The notes under the pieces: model-generated
Seen by the model: only the letters and a program-made list of their open reading frames with translations
Databases searched by the model: none
Told to the model about the DNA's origin: nothing
NCBI GenBank assembly: GCA_017963805.1
Contig: JAGCTE010000023.1
Span: 1-46,663 of the forward strand
Origin: a bacterium
GTDB lineage: Bacteria; Auribacterota; UBA3054
Length of the DNA stretch: 46,663 nucleotides
Direction of reading: 5' to 3'
Program-made: the position numbers and the translations under genes
Part shown: positions 16,808-27,000 of the stretch, in pieces
Position numbering within the stretch: position 1 is the first letter of the stretch
Layout of the letters: each line of letters begins with the position of its first letter

Positions 16808-19435
16808 ATGAAAAAAATCGTTCTTTATCTCGCACTTTTTTCAATTTCCCTTTTCGCCGACCCCGGACTCATAAAGCTGGCGAAAGCCACGATCGACCCC
16901 GCCGCGCAGAAAGCCGACAGTTTTCAAGCTTCAGTCTGCTCCGTGTCAAGCGCCGGCACGCGCTTGTACATCGTGCAGCCGGAAACGAATTTCACAGATG
17001 AGGAACGCGCCGAAATAGAAAAGCTCGGGCTCATCTTCCGCGGCAACATCCCGCCCAACGCTTACCTCGCCGAGGCTGCGGAAAGGGACATCGCCGAATT
17101 GAAGGAAAGATTTTCGATCCTTTACGTCGGGGAATTCCTTCCGGAATACAAGCTGCTGTACCAGGGCGCCGACGAAGCGAACCTCAACTCAGCCGGAGAG
17201 GAGATCTCCCACCCCGTCAAGGTCGGCACCTTCAGGAAGGAATGCCTTCCCGATATTGAAAAAGCGCTCACCGCTTTGGGCGCGCCGGATATTGCCCCGG
17301 TCAGCGGGACCTTGGAGCCCTGCGTGCAAACGCGCCTCACCAACAGCCAGGCCTATGAGATAGCCAAGAGGGGAGACGTGGCCTTCGTCGAGCCTTACGC
17401 CCCGGCGAAGCCCCTTAACGACGTCGCCAAGAGCGCGCCGCTCGCCAACCTTGAGGATCTTCAGCTGGCCGGCTACACCGGCAAGGGGCAGATGGTCTGC
17501 ATCCAGGATTCCGGCCTTGACAACGGCGACCTTCCTAACATCCATCCCGACTTCAAGAATAAGAAAGTTATCGGCCGCTGCACCACGCAAGTCGCGGCAG
17601 AGCGCGGCTCCTATGACGACTGGCGCGACCTAGATGGATACGGCCACGGCACGCATGTCTCCGGCTCGGCCGTCGGAACAGGAGCCGCCAGCGGCGGCCA
17701 ATACCGCGGCATGGTGCCCGACGCCTCGCTCTTCATGCTGTGCGCCGGTAAGAGCAACGGATACCTTGGCGTTGGAACCTTTGATGATCTTACGAACACC
17801 TACCATTCCGGCTGCCGCGTCATGAACAATAGCTGGGGCATCACCAGCGACGGATATTACAGTTCGGATGCGCGTTTTTACGATTTTCTGATATGGTCTT
17901 ACCCTGACTATACGATCTGCTTCTCCTCAGGCAACGCGAACCAAAAATTGAAAGTTCCCACGGAAAGCACCATGAACGAAGCTTCCGCCGCCAAGAACGT
18001 CATCACGGTGGGCGCGGCGGAAAGCTACCGCCCGGACTACGGCGAAGACGCCGTTCCGGATGACGGAGTGCATCAGGGCATGGCTTGGTTTTCCAGCCGC
18101 GGACCCTGCCGCGACGGCAGGATCAAGCCGGACGTCGTGGCTCCCGGCACCGCCATAATGTCGTGCTTAGCCGGCTCCGCGAAAACTTCCGTCAGGGATG
18201 AATATTATCATTACATGGACGGAACCAGCATGGCCAGCCCGATCACAGCCGGCTGCTGCGCGCTCATAAGGGATTATCTAAATAAAAAACACGGAGTGGC
18301 CTCGGCCAGCGCCGCGCTTGTGAAAGCGATCCTCGTGACCGGCGCCCGCTCGCTTATACCCGGGCAGTATGAGGGTGAATTTGAGGATGTCAGGCCCAAC
18401 CCGGTGGAAGGGTACGGGCACATCAACATAAAGAAAAGCCTGGAGCCGGAAAACGGCGAGATGAACTTTTCTGAATTCACTTTCACCAGGACCGGCCAGG
18501 CTGTCACCAACGTCTATTCCAAGAAAGCCGTTTGCGACCTGAACGTGGGGCTCGTCTGGACCGACTATCCCGGTTCAGTCGGCAACTACAATCAGCTCGT
18601 CAACGACCTCGACCTCTACGTCATTGGACCGAACGGCAAGACCTATACTTTGAATGATCATCTCAACAACGTGGAAGTGCTCAACATCTACGAGGTCCCG
18701 GAAGGCGATTACCAGGTCATAGTGAAAGCCAAGAACATCATGCAAGGCCCCCAGTCTTGCGCCCTGGTCTTCCTTTACAGCGCGAACGACCACACCACGA
18801 AAAAAAGCGTGCCCGGTTACAAGCCTTTCGACTGGAAAGGCAGCATTTCCGTTTCCATGTCCGGCACGGTAGGAAACAATGGCTTGGCCGCGCTCCTCAT
18901 CAACGGCATAGCGGGCATTTTCAACAACGCCTACGACGTCTATGTGGGGCAGAAATTCCTGCCGCGGATGGAAAAGGGCAAGCTTGTCTACAAAGAGGGG
19001 ACACTCTCCTTTTCCTATTCGCCGAAGAACGGCAAGTTCTCCTACCAGGACAAGGATCCCAAGGAGCGCGTCTCGCTTCTCAACTATTACAACGGGACGA
19101 TCTATTACACTTACCCCGACAAATGTTCCATTAAAGGCAAGGGGACCATCGGCGGCCTTGAGAGCGAACTCACGGAGGAATCCCTGCTGACGCTTCTCAA
19201 CAACAACGACGGTATGAATTTCGCCGTGGGAGATTCGCTGATCAGAATGGAGAACAAAGGCAAGACCATGAGCTATTCCGGTTCGCCCTCGGAAGGCACA
19301 TCCGTGAAAGCTTCCGTGAAGATCAAGACCGGCAAGTTCAACTTCAAGATGAAGGTCGCGAACACGGTCGGCGGTTCCGGCGCGGTCTCCTTGGACCCCG
19401 GCATCGAAACAATGATCCCGCGCGAAAACAACTAG
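16808..19435 (+). CDS. Secreted subtilisin-family (S8) serine protease A, KP-43-like, with a distinct C-terminal domain
   Basis: This 875-aa protease carries a signal peptide (ends LFA before DPG), a propeptide of about 180 residues, then an S8 catalytic domain. The active-site residues are all present: D234 in IQDSG, H280 in HGTHVSG, oxyanion N376 in SSGN and S474 in GTSMASP. After it comes the KP-43/P-domain-like beta-barrel (near LVWTDYPGS and LVNDLDLYV, about 555-665). The final 210 residues are not the jelly-roll/VPEP region of its paralogues but the WKG domain also found in the gene just upstream, and no PEP-CTERM tail is present. It should therefore be released or held differently from proteases B, C and D. 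It is the first of three tandem subtilase genes, with 23 nt to the next. Confidence 0.9.
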   Translation: MKKIVLYLALFSISLFADPGLIKLAKATIDPAAQKADSFQASVCSVSSAGTRLYIVQPETNFTDEERAEIEKLGLIFRGNIPPNAYLAEAAERDIAELKERFSILYVGEFLPEYKLLYQGADEANLNSAGEEISHPVKVGTFRKECLPDIEKALTALGAPDIAPVSGTLEPCVQTRLTNSQAYEIAKRGDVAFVEPYAPAKPLNDVAKSAPLANLEDLQLAGYTGKGQMVCIQDSGLDNGDLPNIHPDFKNKKVIGRCTTQVAAERGSYDDWRDLDGYGHGTHVSGSAVGTGAASGGQYRGMVPDASLFMLCAGKSNGYLGVGTFDDLTNTYHSGCRVMNNSWGITSDGYYSSDARFYDFLIWSYPDYTICFSSGNANQKLKVPTESTMNEASAAKNVITVGAAESYRPDYGEDAVPDDGVHQGMAWFSSRGPCRDGRIKPDVVAPGTAIMSCLAGSAKTSVRDEYYHYMDGTSMASPITAGCCALIRDYLNKKHGVASASAALVKAILVTGARSLIPGQYEGEFEDVRPNPVEGYGHINIKKSLEPENGEMNFSEFTFTRTGQAVTNVYSKKAVCDLNVGLVWTDYPGSVGNYNQLVNDLDLYVIGPNGKTYTLNDHLNNVEVLNIYEVPEGDYQVIVKAKNIMQGPQSCALVFLYSANDHTTKKSVPGYKPFDWKGSISVSMSGTVGNNGLAALLINGIAGIFNNAYDVYVGQKFLPRMEKGKLVYKEGTLSFSYSPKNGKFSYQDKDPKERVSLLNYYNGTIYYTYPDKCSIKGKGTIGGLESELTEESLLTLLNNNDGMNFAVGDSLIRMENKGKTMSYSGSPSEGTSVKASVKIKTGKFNFKMKVANTVGGSGAVSLDPGIETMIPRENN
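17486..17533 (+). repeat. 48-nt block identical to 20137-20184 (subtilases A and B)
   Basis: The DNA around the catalytic Asp codon of protease A is identical over 48 nt to that of protease B. With a few mismatches the identity continues on both sides (ggctacaccggcaa before, aacatccatcccgacttcaa after). Identity over wobble positions suggests recent duplication or gene conversion. Confidence 0.85.
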
Positions 19436-19458
19436 CATAAACCTAACAAAGACAGAAC

Positions 19459-22400
19459 ATGAAAAAACTCGCTTTTTTGACAGTCTTGATCTCCCTTTCC
19501 CTTCTGGCCGATCCCGGTCAGATCAGGCTCGTCAACGCCGTCATAGACCCGTCCAATCCCAGCGTCAACGCCTGCGCGGAGCCGGTCTGCTCGCTTTCCC
19601 CCGAAGGCACGCGCCTTTACATAATCCAGCCTGAAACGAACTTCACCCCTGAGGAAAAGAAGGCTGTGGAAGCGCTGGGCGCCAAATTCCAGGGCAACAT
19701 TCCGCCCAACGCCTACATCGTGGAAGCCGGCGAGAAAGCCCTCCTCGCGGTCAAGGAAAAATTCCCCCTTCTTTACGCCGGCGAATTTCTGCCCGAATAC
19801 AAGCTTTTATACCTGCCGGGCGGCGCCCCCAGCGTCGCTTCTGTCGGCGGCGAGAACACCTACTTCGTCCAGGTGGGCGCGGTCAGGGAAGAATACATGC
19901 CGGCCATAATGCGCGCCGCTGAAGAATTGGGAATAAAAGACGCGGAGAGGATCTACAACACCCTGGAGCCCTGCTTCAAGGCGCACGTGACAGCCCTCCA
20001 GGCCCGCCGCCTGGCCGAAAGGGGAGACGTGGCCTTCATAGAGCCCTACGCCGTTGAGGAGCTTTTCAACGACCAGGCCAGGACGGACTACTCCTGCAAC
20101 GTCGACGACATGCAGCTGGAGGGCTACACCGGCAAAGGGCAGATGGTCTGCATCCAGGATTCCGGCCTTGACAACGGCGACCTTGACAACATCCATCCCG
20201 ACTTCAAAGAGAAGACCGTCATGGGCCGCAACACCGCTGGCATCGCCTGGGAGAGGGGCACCTACGACGAATGGTACGACGCCGGCAACCACGGGACGCA
20301 CGTGGCCGGCTCGGCCACCGGCACCGGGGCCGCCAGCGGCGGACAGTTCCGCGGCATGGCCTGCGACGCCTCGCTCTTCGTTCTCTGCGCCGGATTGAAG
20401 AACGGCTACATCAGTTCCGGCACCGAGGAAGACTTGCAGAACACTTACAACCAGGGCGCCCGCGTCATGAACAACAGCTGGGGCTCCACCGGCAACGGCT
20501 ACTACGGCAGCAGCACGCGCCTTTACGACTCCATCATCTGGAACAACAAGGACTACACCATCTGCTTCTCCTCCGGCAACGCCAACAAGAAGCAGGACCT
20601 GCCGACGGAGTGCACCATCGGCGTCGCCTCCGGCGCCAAGAACATAATAACGGTGGGCGCCTCGGAAAGCTACCGCCCCGAGCAGGGCGACGGCTGTTAT
20701 CCCGACGACGGCGTGCACCAGGGCGTCGCCGGCTTTTCCTCCCGAGGCCCCTGCCTCGACGGGCGCGTCAAGCCTGACCTTTTGGCGCCCGGCACCGGCG
20801 TCAACTCCACTCTCGCCTCCGCCGACCACACTTCCGTGAGGAGCAAATATTACACCTACATGGGCGGCACCAGCATGGCCTCGCCTCTTGTTGCCGGCTG
20901 CTGCGCGGTGGTGAGGGATTATCTGCAGCACAACAGGAACGTTGCCAAACCCAGCGCCGCCCTTGTCAAGGCGGTGCTGCTGACCGGCGCCAGGTCGCTT
21001 TACCCCGGCCAGTATACGCGCTATCATGAGATCCCGAACAACCGTCCCAACAACGTCGAGGGGCACGGGCACGTCAACGTTAAGGAAAGCCTTGAGCCCA
21101 CGGACGGAAAGATGTCTTTCGTCGAAATGACCTTCTCCCGCACCGGCCAGGCCGTTACGAACGTTTTCGAAAAGCCCGCCGGCGTCGACCTGAACGTCGG
21201 CCTCGTCTGGACGGACTATCCCGGATCTTACGGCGCCGAGAAGGCGCTCGTCAACGACCTTGACCTCTACGTCGTCACCCCAAGCGGCGGCGTAAGGACC
21301 AGGAACGACCACATAGACAACAACGAGGTCCTGCGTCTGGGCGACCCGGGCGCCGGACAGTACAAGGTCATCGTCAAAGCCCACAGCATCATGGAAGCGA
21401 GCCAGCCCTGCGCCGTGGTCTTCAGTTACGGCAAAGGCTGGAGAGTAGGGGAGCTTGGCTTGACAAGCGAGCCTTTCTTCGCCCTGAAGGAAACGAGCTG
21501 CGACATTTCGCTCACGAACCTTGTCGAGGACAGCTACGTCACCTACATGGCCGAGATCCTCTCCGACCCCGAGAACGTTTTCAGCCTCAGCAAAACGAAG
21601 GGGAAATTCGCCAAAACAGAAACGCTTCAGCTCACCGCCGATCTTGCGAAAGCCGTATCCGCGCGCCCCTATTGCATCGTGAAAGTGAACGCCCAGACCG
21701 CCGGCTGCTTCGTAAGGAAGATCTCCCTTGCCAACGGATCCGACGAAGAGGGCTACACCCTCTACCAGGAAGATTTCACAAAGGGCGGCTTCACGGATCT
21801 GATAGACCAGGACCCCGCGCTCTCCGTCACCAGGAGGACCAAACTGGAATTGAAGACCGTTTCCCCGGATTACTTCGACCAAATTCTGAGCGAAGACTTC
21901 GAGGGCTATGAGAAGGATGAATCCGTCATCGGCAAGAACGGCTGGTCGGTCGGCTACGGACGCTCCACCAACGGGTTCGCCATCGTCCGTTCCGAGATCA
22001 GATCGGGCGCGGAGAACAAGTATCTTCAGATCGCCTTCATTAGCGACCTTTACGCCCCGCATCTGAAAATAAACGGCATCAAGCAGAACTGGACCGAGGG
22101 CCACGCCCACGGCTACATCAAGATATCCGCCAGGGTGAAGATGTCCGGCAGCAGCAGCAAGACCATATCTCTTTTCACTCCTGACATCGGCGAGAACACC
22201 TTCCAAAGGCACGGCGGCGGCTTCGTCGTTTCCACCGGCGGAAAAGACGAGCTCGGCCAGACCTTCGCCTCCAAAGGCTACCTTGATCCCGACAAGTGGA
22301 CCGACCTGGAGCTGCTCATCGAGGCCGACAGCGTGAAAATAAACGGCGCGAACCGCCATGTCCTCAGAAGGATCAAGTTCGCGGGCGTCGAGGAGGACTG

Positions 22401-24027
22401 CTTCGGCGCTTACTCCGCGGGCGGCAACAACGACAACTTCTCGGTCCTGCGTTTCTTCCAGTGGGGCGAGGGCGACTTCTGCGTGGACGACCTCAAGGTC
22501 GAGCGCTATGTCACCGACATTCCTTATGAGAAGCTGGCCGTCATGTCCAACCCGGAAGAGGGCTCCTCCGATCCCAACGCCGACGGCCTCTTCGCCAAGA
22601 TCGGCATGCCCGCCAATCTGCAGAAGCAGTTCGACCTGCAGTTCAACGTCAGCGTCTCCCTTAACGACAAGGCGCAAAGTTTCGTCGTGGGCCAGAACAG
22701 TTCCAACCGTCAGTTCCAAAGCCAATTTGTCAACGATGGCGGCAGTTTCCTTTTGGAGCTGACCGACCTTCTGACCGATCCTCACCTGATCACCACTGAA
22801 TTCTCCACCAACACGTTCTACGATTACGGCTACAAGATCAACACCGATTCTGCGAGAAAGATACTTCACAGGATCTTCATCGACGGCGAGAATCACTCCG
22901 TCGAGAAAGAGTTGACCTCCTCCGCCATAAAGCCCCAGACGTCCGTGGACAGGGTGCGCCTCTATCTTCCCGGCGGCGAGGGCCAGGCGATGATCAAGTC
23001 TCTGGAAGCGAAACTGGTGCCGCTGGAGAAGGCCTCGCTGGGCATTGTGCAGCGCCCCTTCCGGATAGATGAGCTGGAGACCGAGTGGATCCTTACCAAC
23101 GCCGCGCCGGCCCAGGAGATCAGCTTCACGGCCGAAATAATTTCCGGAGCAGACCTTTTCGAGGTGAGCCCAGTTAGCGGCACGTTCACCGACAATATGC
23201 CTATCACCCTGCGCTGCAAAGAAGCCAGCGACGTTTACGGTATCGACAAGGGCGTGATCAGAATAGACGCCGGCGACGCGGGCGTCATAACGAGAAAGTT
23301 CATCCGTCCCAGAGGCAGCGCCGAAAAGGGCTACCTTTTGTACTCCGAGGACGTCTCCGACTGCGTGGGGACGAATTTGGACGACGTGGACAGCTCCTGG
23401 AGCCAACGGGAGAAACTCTCCATAGCCGCCGTGTCGGAAGGAGGCTTCTCCTTCATCAGGCTTGGCAGAAGCACGGCTTCCACGCTGCCCACGGGCGACC
23501 AGGGCGCCTTCCTTTTCATCGGCGCGCCCCTAGGCCACAGCACCAATCTGAATTTCCACGTCAGCTGCAAGCTGCGCTTCTCCGATGATTATTCCGGCTA
23601 CTTCTACCTGACCCAGAACGAGGACCAGCGCCAGTTCCAGAGCGCCTTTTCCGCCGTCAACGTCAGCGGCCAGAAACAGGTCAAGCTGACGCTTACGGAC
23701 TACACGAGGAACACCGGGCTTTTCACCAAGAACGCCCCCAGAAACGAATGGCTCCCTTACGATTTCCTTCTGAACCTTCTGCCAAACAATAAGAAGCTCG
23801 AGGACATCACTTACTACAACATGACGAAAGTGGAGGGCTACAGGATCACCGGCACGAAGGTCCAGCCGCCCGACGCGGTGGATTATATCAGGCTGAACCT
23901 GACCTACAACAACGCCAGCGTTGACATCAGGGACCTGAAAGTGTCGTTGGATCCGCCCGTCCCGGAGCCTGCTCTCTTAACGCTCGCGCTGCTTTTGGGC
24001 TGTTTCGCTTTCAGAAAAATAAGATGA
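19459..24027 (+). CDS. Giant secreted subtilisin-family (S8) protease B with jelly-roll/BACON modules and PEP-CTERM tail
   Basis: The 1522-aa product has a signal peptide (1-17), a propeptide (about 18-205), an S8 catalytic domain (about 215-535) with D234, H278, N374 and S472, and a KP-43-like beta-barrel (about 550-661). Accessory modules follow: a BACON-like Ig fold (665-770), a jelly roll opening SEDFEGYE (about 770-1020), a second jelly-roll-like unit (1035-1190), a second BACON-like fold (1195-1290, with DAGDAG) and a third jelly roll. It ends with VPEP (1501-1504), a hydrophobic helix and FRKIR, a PEP-CTERM sorting signal. It probably acts outside the cell after propeptide removal and may be anchored through an exosortase system not present in this window. 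It is closest to protease C, 22 nt downstream, and no strong ribosome site is visible. Confidence 0.92.
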   Translation: MKKLAFLTVLISLSLLADPGQIRLVNAVIDPSNPSVNACAEPVCSLSPEGTRLYIIQPETNFTPEEKKAVEALGAKFQGNIPPNAYIVEAGEKALLAVKEKFPLLYAGEFLPEYKLLYLPGGAPSVASVGGENTYFVQVGAVREEYMPAIMRAAEELGIKDAERIYNTLEPCFKAHVTALQARRLAERGDVAFIEPYAVEELFNDQARTDYSCNVDDMQLEGYTGKGQMVCIQDSGLDNGDLDNIHPDFKEKTVMGRNTAGIAWERGTYDEWYDAGNHGTHVAGSATGTGAASGGQFRGMACDASLFVLCAGLKNGYISSGTEEDLQNTYNQGARVMNNSWGSTGNGYYGSSTRLYDSIIWNNKDYTICFSSGNANKKQDLPTECTIGVASGAKNIITVGASESYRPEQGDGCYPDDGVHQGVAGFSSRGPCLDGRVKPDLLAPGTGVNSTLASADHTSVRSKYYTYMGGTSMASPLVAGCCAVVRDYLQHNRNVAKPSAALVKAVLLTGARSLYPGQYTRYHEIPNNRPNNVEGHGHVNVKESLEPTDGKMSFVEMTFSRTGQAVTNVFEKPAGVDLNVGLVWTDYPGSYGAEKALVNDLDLYVVTPSGGVRTRNDHIDNNEVLRLGDPGAGQYKVIVKAHSIMEASQPCAVVFSYGKGWRVGELGLTSEPFFALKETSCDISLTNLVEDSYVTYMAEILSDPENVFSLSKTKGKFAKTETLQLTADLAKAVSARPYCIVKVNAQTAGCFVRKISLANGSDEEGYTLYQEDFTKGGFTDLIDQDPALSVTRRTKLELKTVSPDYFDQILSEDFEGYEKDESVIGKNGWSVGYGRSTNGFAIVRSEIRSGAENKYLQIAFISDLYAPHLKINGIKQNWTEGHAHGYIKISARVKMSGSSSKTISLFTPDIGENTFQRHGGGFVVSTGGKDELGQTFASKGYLDPDKWTDLELLIEADSVKINGANRHVLRRIKFAGVEEDCFGAYSAGGNNDNFSVLRFFQWGEGDFCVDDLKVERYVTDIPYEKLAVMSNPEEGSSDPNADGLFAKIGMPANLQKQFDLQFNVSVSLNDKAQSFVVGQNSSNRQFQSQFVNDGGSFLLELTDLLTDPHLITTEFSTNTFYDYGYKINTDSARKILHRIFIDGENHSVEKELTSSAIKPQTSVDRVRLYLPGGEGQAMIKSLEAKLVPLEKASLGIVQRPFRIDELETEWILTNAAPAQEISFTAEIISGADLFEVSPVSGTFTDNMPITLRCKEASDVYGIDKGVIRIDAGDAGVITRKFIRPRGSAEKGYLLYSEDVSDCVGTNLDDVDSSWSQREKLSIAAVSEGGFSFIRLGRSTASTLPTGDQGAFLFIGAPLGHSTNLNFHVSCKLRFSDDYSGYFYLTQNEDQRQFQSAFSAVNVSGQKQVKLTLTDYTRNTGLFTKNAPRNEWLPYDFLLNLLPNNKKLEDITYYNMTKVEGYRITGTKVQPPDAVDYIRLNLTYNNASVDIRDLKVSLDPPVPEPALLTLALLLGCFAFRKIR
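23596..23643 (+). repeat. 48-nt block identical to 28190-28237 (subtilases B and C)
   Basis: A run of 48 identical nucleotides in the third jelly roll (encoding GYFYLTQNEDQRQFQS) is shared by proteases B and C, including all wobble bases. A second identical run of 38 nt (20122-20159 against 24713-24750) covers the approach to the catalytic Asp. The genes form a direct repeat of about 4.6 kb. Confidence 0.9.
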
Positions 24028-24049
24028 TAACAAACATAAGGCAAATATA

Positions 24050-27000
24050 ATGAAAAAACTTGCTCTCTTTACCGCACTCGTTTCCCTCTCCCTTATCGCC
24101 GACCCCGGCGAGATCAGGCTGATCAAGGCGACCATCGACCCTTCCTCGCCAACCGTTAGCAGCCTGCGATCTCCGGTTTGCTCGCCCACGCAGGACGGCA
24201 CGCGCTTCTACATCGTACAGCCTGAAAAGAACTTCACGCCCGAGGAACGCGCCGAAGCGGAATCGTGCGGCGTGATCTTTAGGGGCAACATTCCGCCCAA
24301 TGCTTACACTGTGGAAGCCAAGGAAAGCGGGATCGAGGCTTTGAAGCGGCGCTTTTCCATCCTTTACGCCGGAGAGTATCTCCCGGAATACAAGCTGCTC
24401 TATCCGGGCGCCGATGAGGAAAGCCTCAACGCCAACGGCGAGGAGACCTATCATCCCGTCCAGGTCGGCACTGTCAAGAAAGAATATCTTCCGGCCATAG
24501 AAGAAGCCCTTGAATCAGTCGGCGCCAAAGAGATCGAACCCCTTTTCGGGACCCTGGAGCCCTGTCTGAAAGCGCTCCTGACCAATTCCCAGGCCTACGA
24601 GATCGCCAGAAGGGGAGACGTCGCCTTCATTGAACCCTACGCCCCCGAAGAGATCTGCAACGACGTTTCGCGCTCGGAATTTTTGTGCAACGTTGACGAC
24701 CTCCAGCTGGAAGGCTACACCGGCAAAGGGCAGATGGTCTGCATCCAGGACACCGGGCTCGACAACGGCGACCCCGAAAACATCCACCCGGACTTCAAAG
24801 GCAAAATCATAAAAGGCCGCGGCACCGCCGGCATCGCCAGGGAAAGAGGCACCTATGACGACTGGTCCGACGCGGGCAACCACGGCACGCACGTTTGCGG
24901 CTCAGCCACCGGCAACGGAGCTGCCAGCGACGGACAATACCGCGGCATGGCCTGCGACGCCGACATCTTCTGCCTGTGCGCCGGCCTTAGGAGCGGCTAC
25001 ATCAGTTCCGGCACGGAGGAAGACCTTCAGAACACCTACAACGAAGGCGCCCGTGTCATGAACAACAGCTGGGGCAGCAACAGCGACGGCTACTATGGGA
25101 GCGGCGCGCGCCTTTACGACCAGATCATCTGGAACAACAAGGACTACACCATCTGCTTCTCGAGCGGCAACGGCAACAAGAAGATCGATCTGCCCACGCA
25201 GAGCGCCATCATGTACGATTCCGCCGCCAAGAACATCATCACGGTGGGCGGTTCCGAAAACTGGCGTCCCAAGCTCGCCACCGAGTGCGAGCCTTACGAC
25301 GGCGTGCACCAGGGCATCGCGGACTTCAGCGCCAGGGGACCCTGCGAGGACGGCCGTATCAAACCGGACATCATCGCCCCGGCGACCGGCGTCTATTCCA
25401 CTTTGGCGAGCGCTGACAAGACTTCCACCAGAGCGCAGTACTACACCTACATGGGCGGAACAAGCATGGCTTCTCCCATCGCCGCCGGCTGCGCGGCTGT
25501 CGTCAGGGATTATCTGACCAACAACAGGGGAGTGGAATCTCCTTCCGCCGCGCTGGTCAAATGCGTCATGTGCGTCGGCGCCAAGACGCTCTTCCCCGGC
25601 CAGTACTACCATTTCATGGAGATCCCCAACGAGAGGCCGAACAACGTGGAAGGGCACGGGCACGTGAACGTGAAAGAAAGCCTTGAGCCTACGGACGGCA
25701 AAATGTCCTTCGTCGAAATGAGTTTTAGCGCCACCGGCAAGGCGGTGACGAACTACTTCGACAAACCGGCCGGCTGCGAACTGATCGTAGGCCTTTGCTG
25801 GACCGACTATCCCGGCACCTGGGGCGCTGAAAAGGCCCTCGTCAACGACCTCGATCTTACCGTCGTCGATACTGACGGAGTAGAACACACGTTAAACGAC
25901 CATGTGAACAACATTGAAGTCTTAAGGCTCGGCAGTTGTTCCGCCGGACGCTACGGCGTGATCGTCAAAGCAAACAACATCATGGAAGGCGTTCAGCCCT
26001 GCGCCGTGGTCTTTTCTTACGGCAAAGGATGGAAGGTCGGTTCCCTCGCCTTCACGGATGAACCTTATTTTCCGCTGAAAGAAACGACCTGCGCTCTCAG
26101 CCTGACGAATACTGTGCCGAACAGTTACATCGGCTACAGGGCCGAGATAATCGACGATCCGGAAAACATCTTCACGCTTTCCAAAGCGGAAGGAAAATTC
26201 TATGGCTCCGAAACGCTCACTCTGACCGCCGACCTTTCCAAAGCCAATTCAAAGAGACCTTACTGCATCGTCAAAATAAACGCCCAGGCCGCCGGCTGCC
26301 TCGTGAGAAAGATCTCTCTGGCCAATGGCTCCGACGAGGAAGGCTACACGCTCTATAAGGAAGATTTCACGCAAGGGACCATAAAAGACGTTCTGGAACA
26401 GGACGCGGCGCTCTCCGCCACCTCCGAAGTATCCTTCAAGCTGAAGACCGTTTCCCCGGATTATTTCGACCTTGTGAAGAGCGAGGATTTCGAAAGCTAC
26501 GAGGCGGACGAATCCATCATCGGCAAAGGCGGCTGGACCGTCGGATACGGCCCCTCCACCAACGGCAGCTCCATTGTGCGCGCCGAAATAAAAGACGGTT
26601 TGACCAACAAGTATCTTGAGGTCAGGTATCTCACCGGCAATTACGCCCCGCACCTGAAGATCCAGGGCATCAAGAGCAAGTGGACGGACGCCCACGCCCA
26701 CGGCTACTTCTTTGTCACGGCCAGGGTGAAGCTCTCCGGCAGGGGAGACAAGACCTTCTCCTTCTTCACGCCGGACATCGCGGAAGGCGTCTTCAAGCGC
26801 AAGGGCACCGGGTTTATTTTCGATTCCGATGGCAAGGACGAGGAAGGCAACAAATTCAGGTCCAGGGGCTATCTCCCGGACGGCGAATGGACGGATCTGG
26901 AGATGCTCATAGAAGCCGACGCCGTGAAAGTGAACGGCGCGAACCGCCACGTTTTGAGAAGGCTGAAGTTCGCGGGCGTCGAGGAAGACTGCTACGGCGT

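Noticed and set aside
19807..23406. A 1199-codon open frame on the - strand inside protease B
   Set aside because: It mirrors a GC-rich coding frame, has no recognisable domain, and overlaps a protease with a full catalytic set. Similar long antisense frames lie opposite other real genes (8887-11295, 11636-13552, 26249-28132, 32841-34697).
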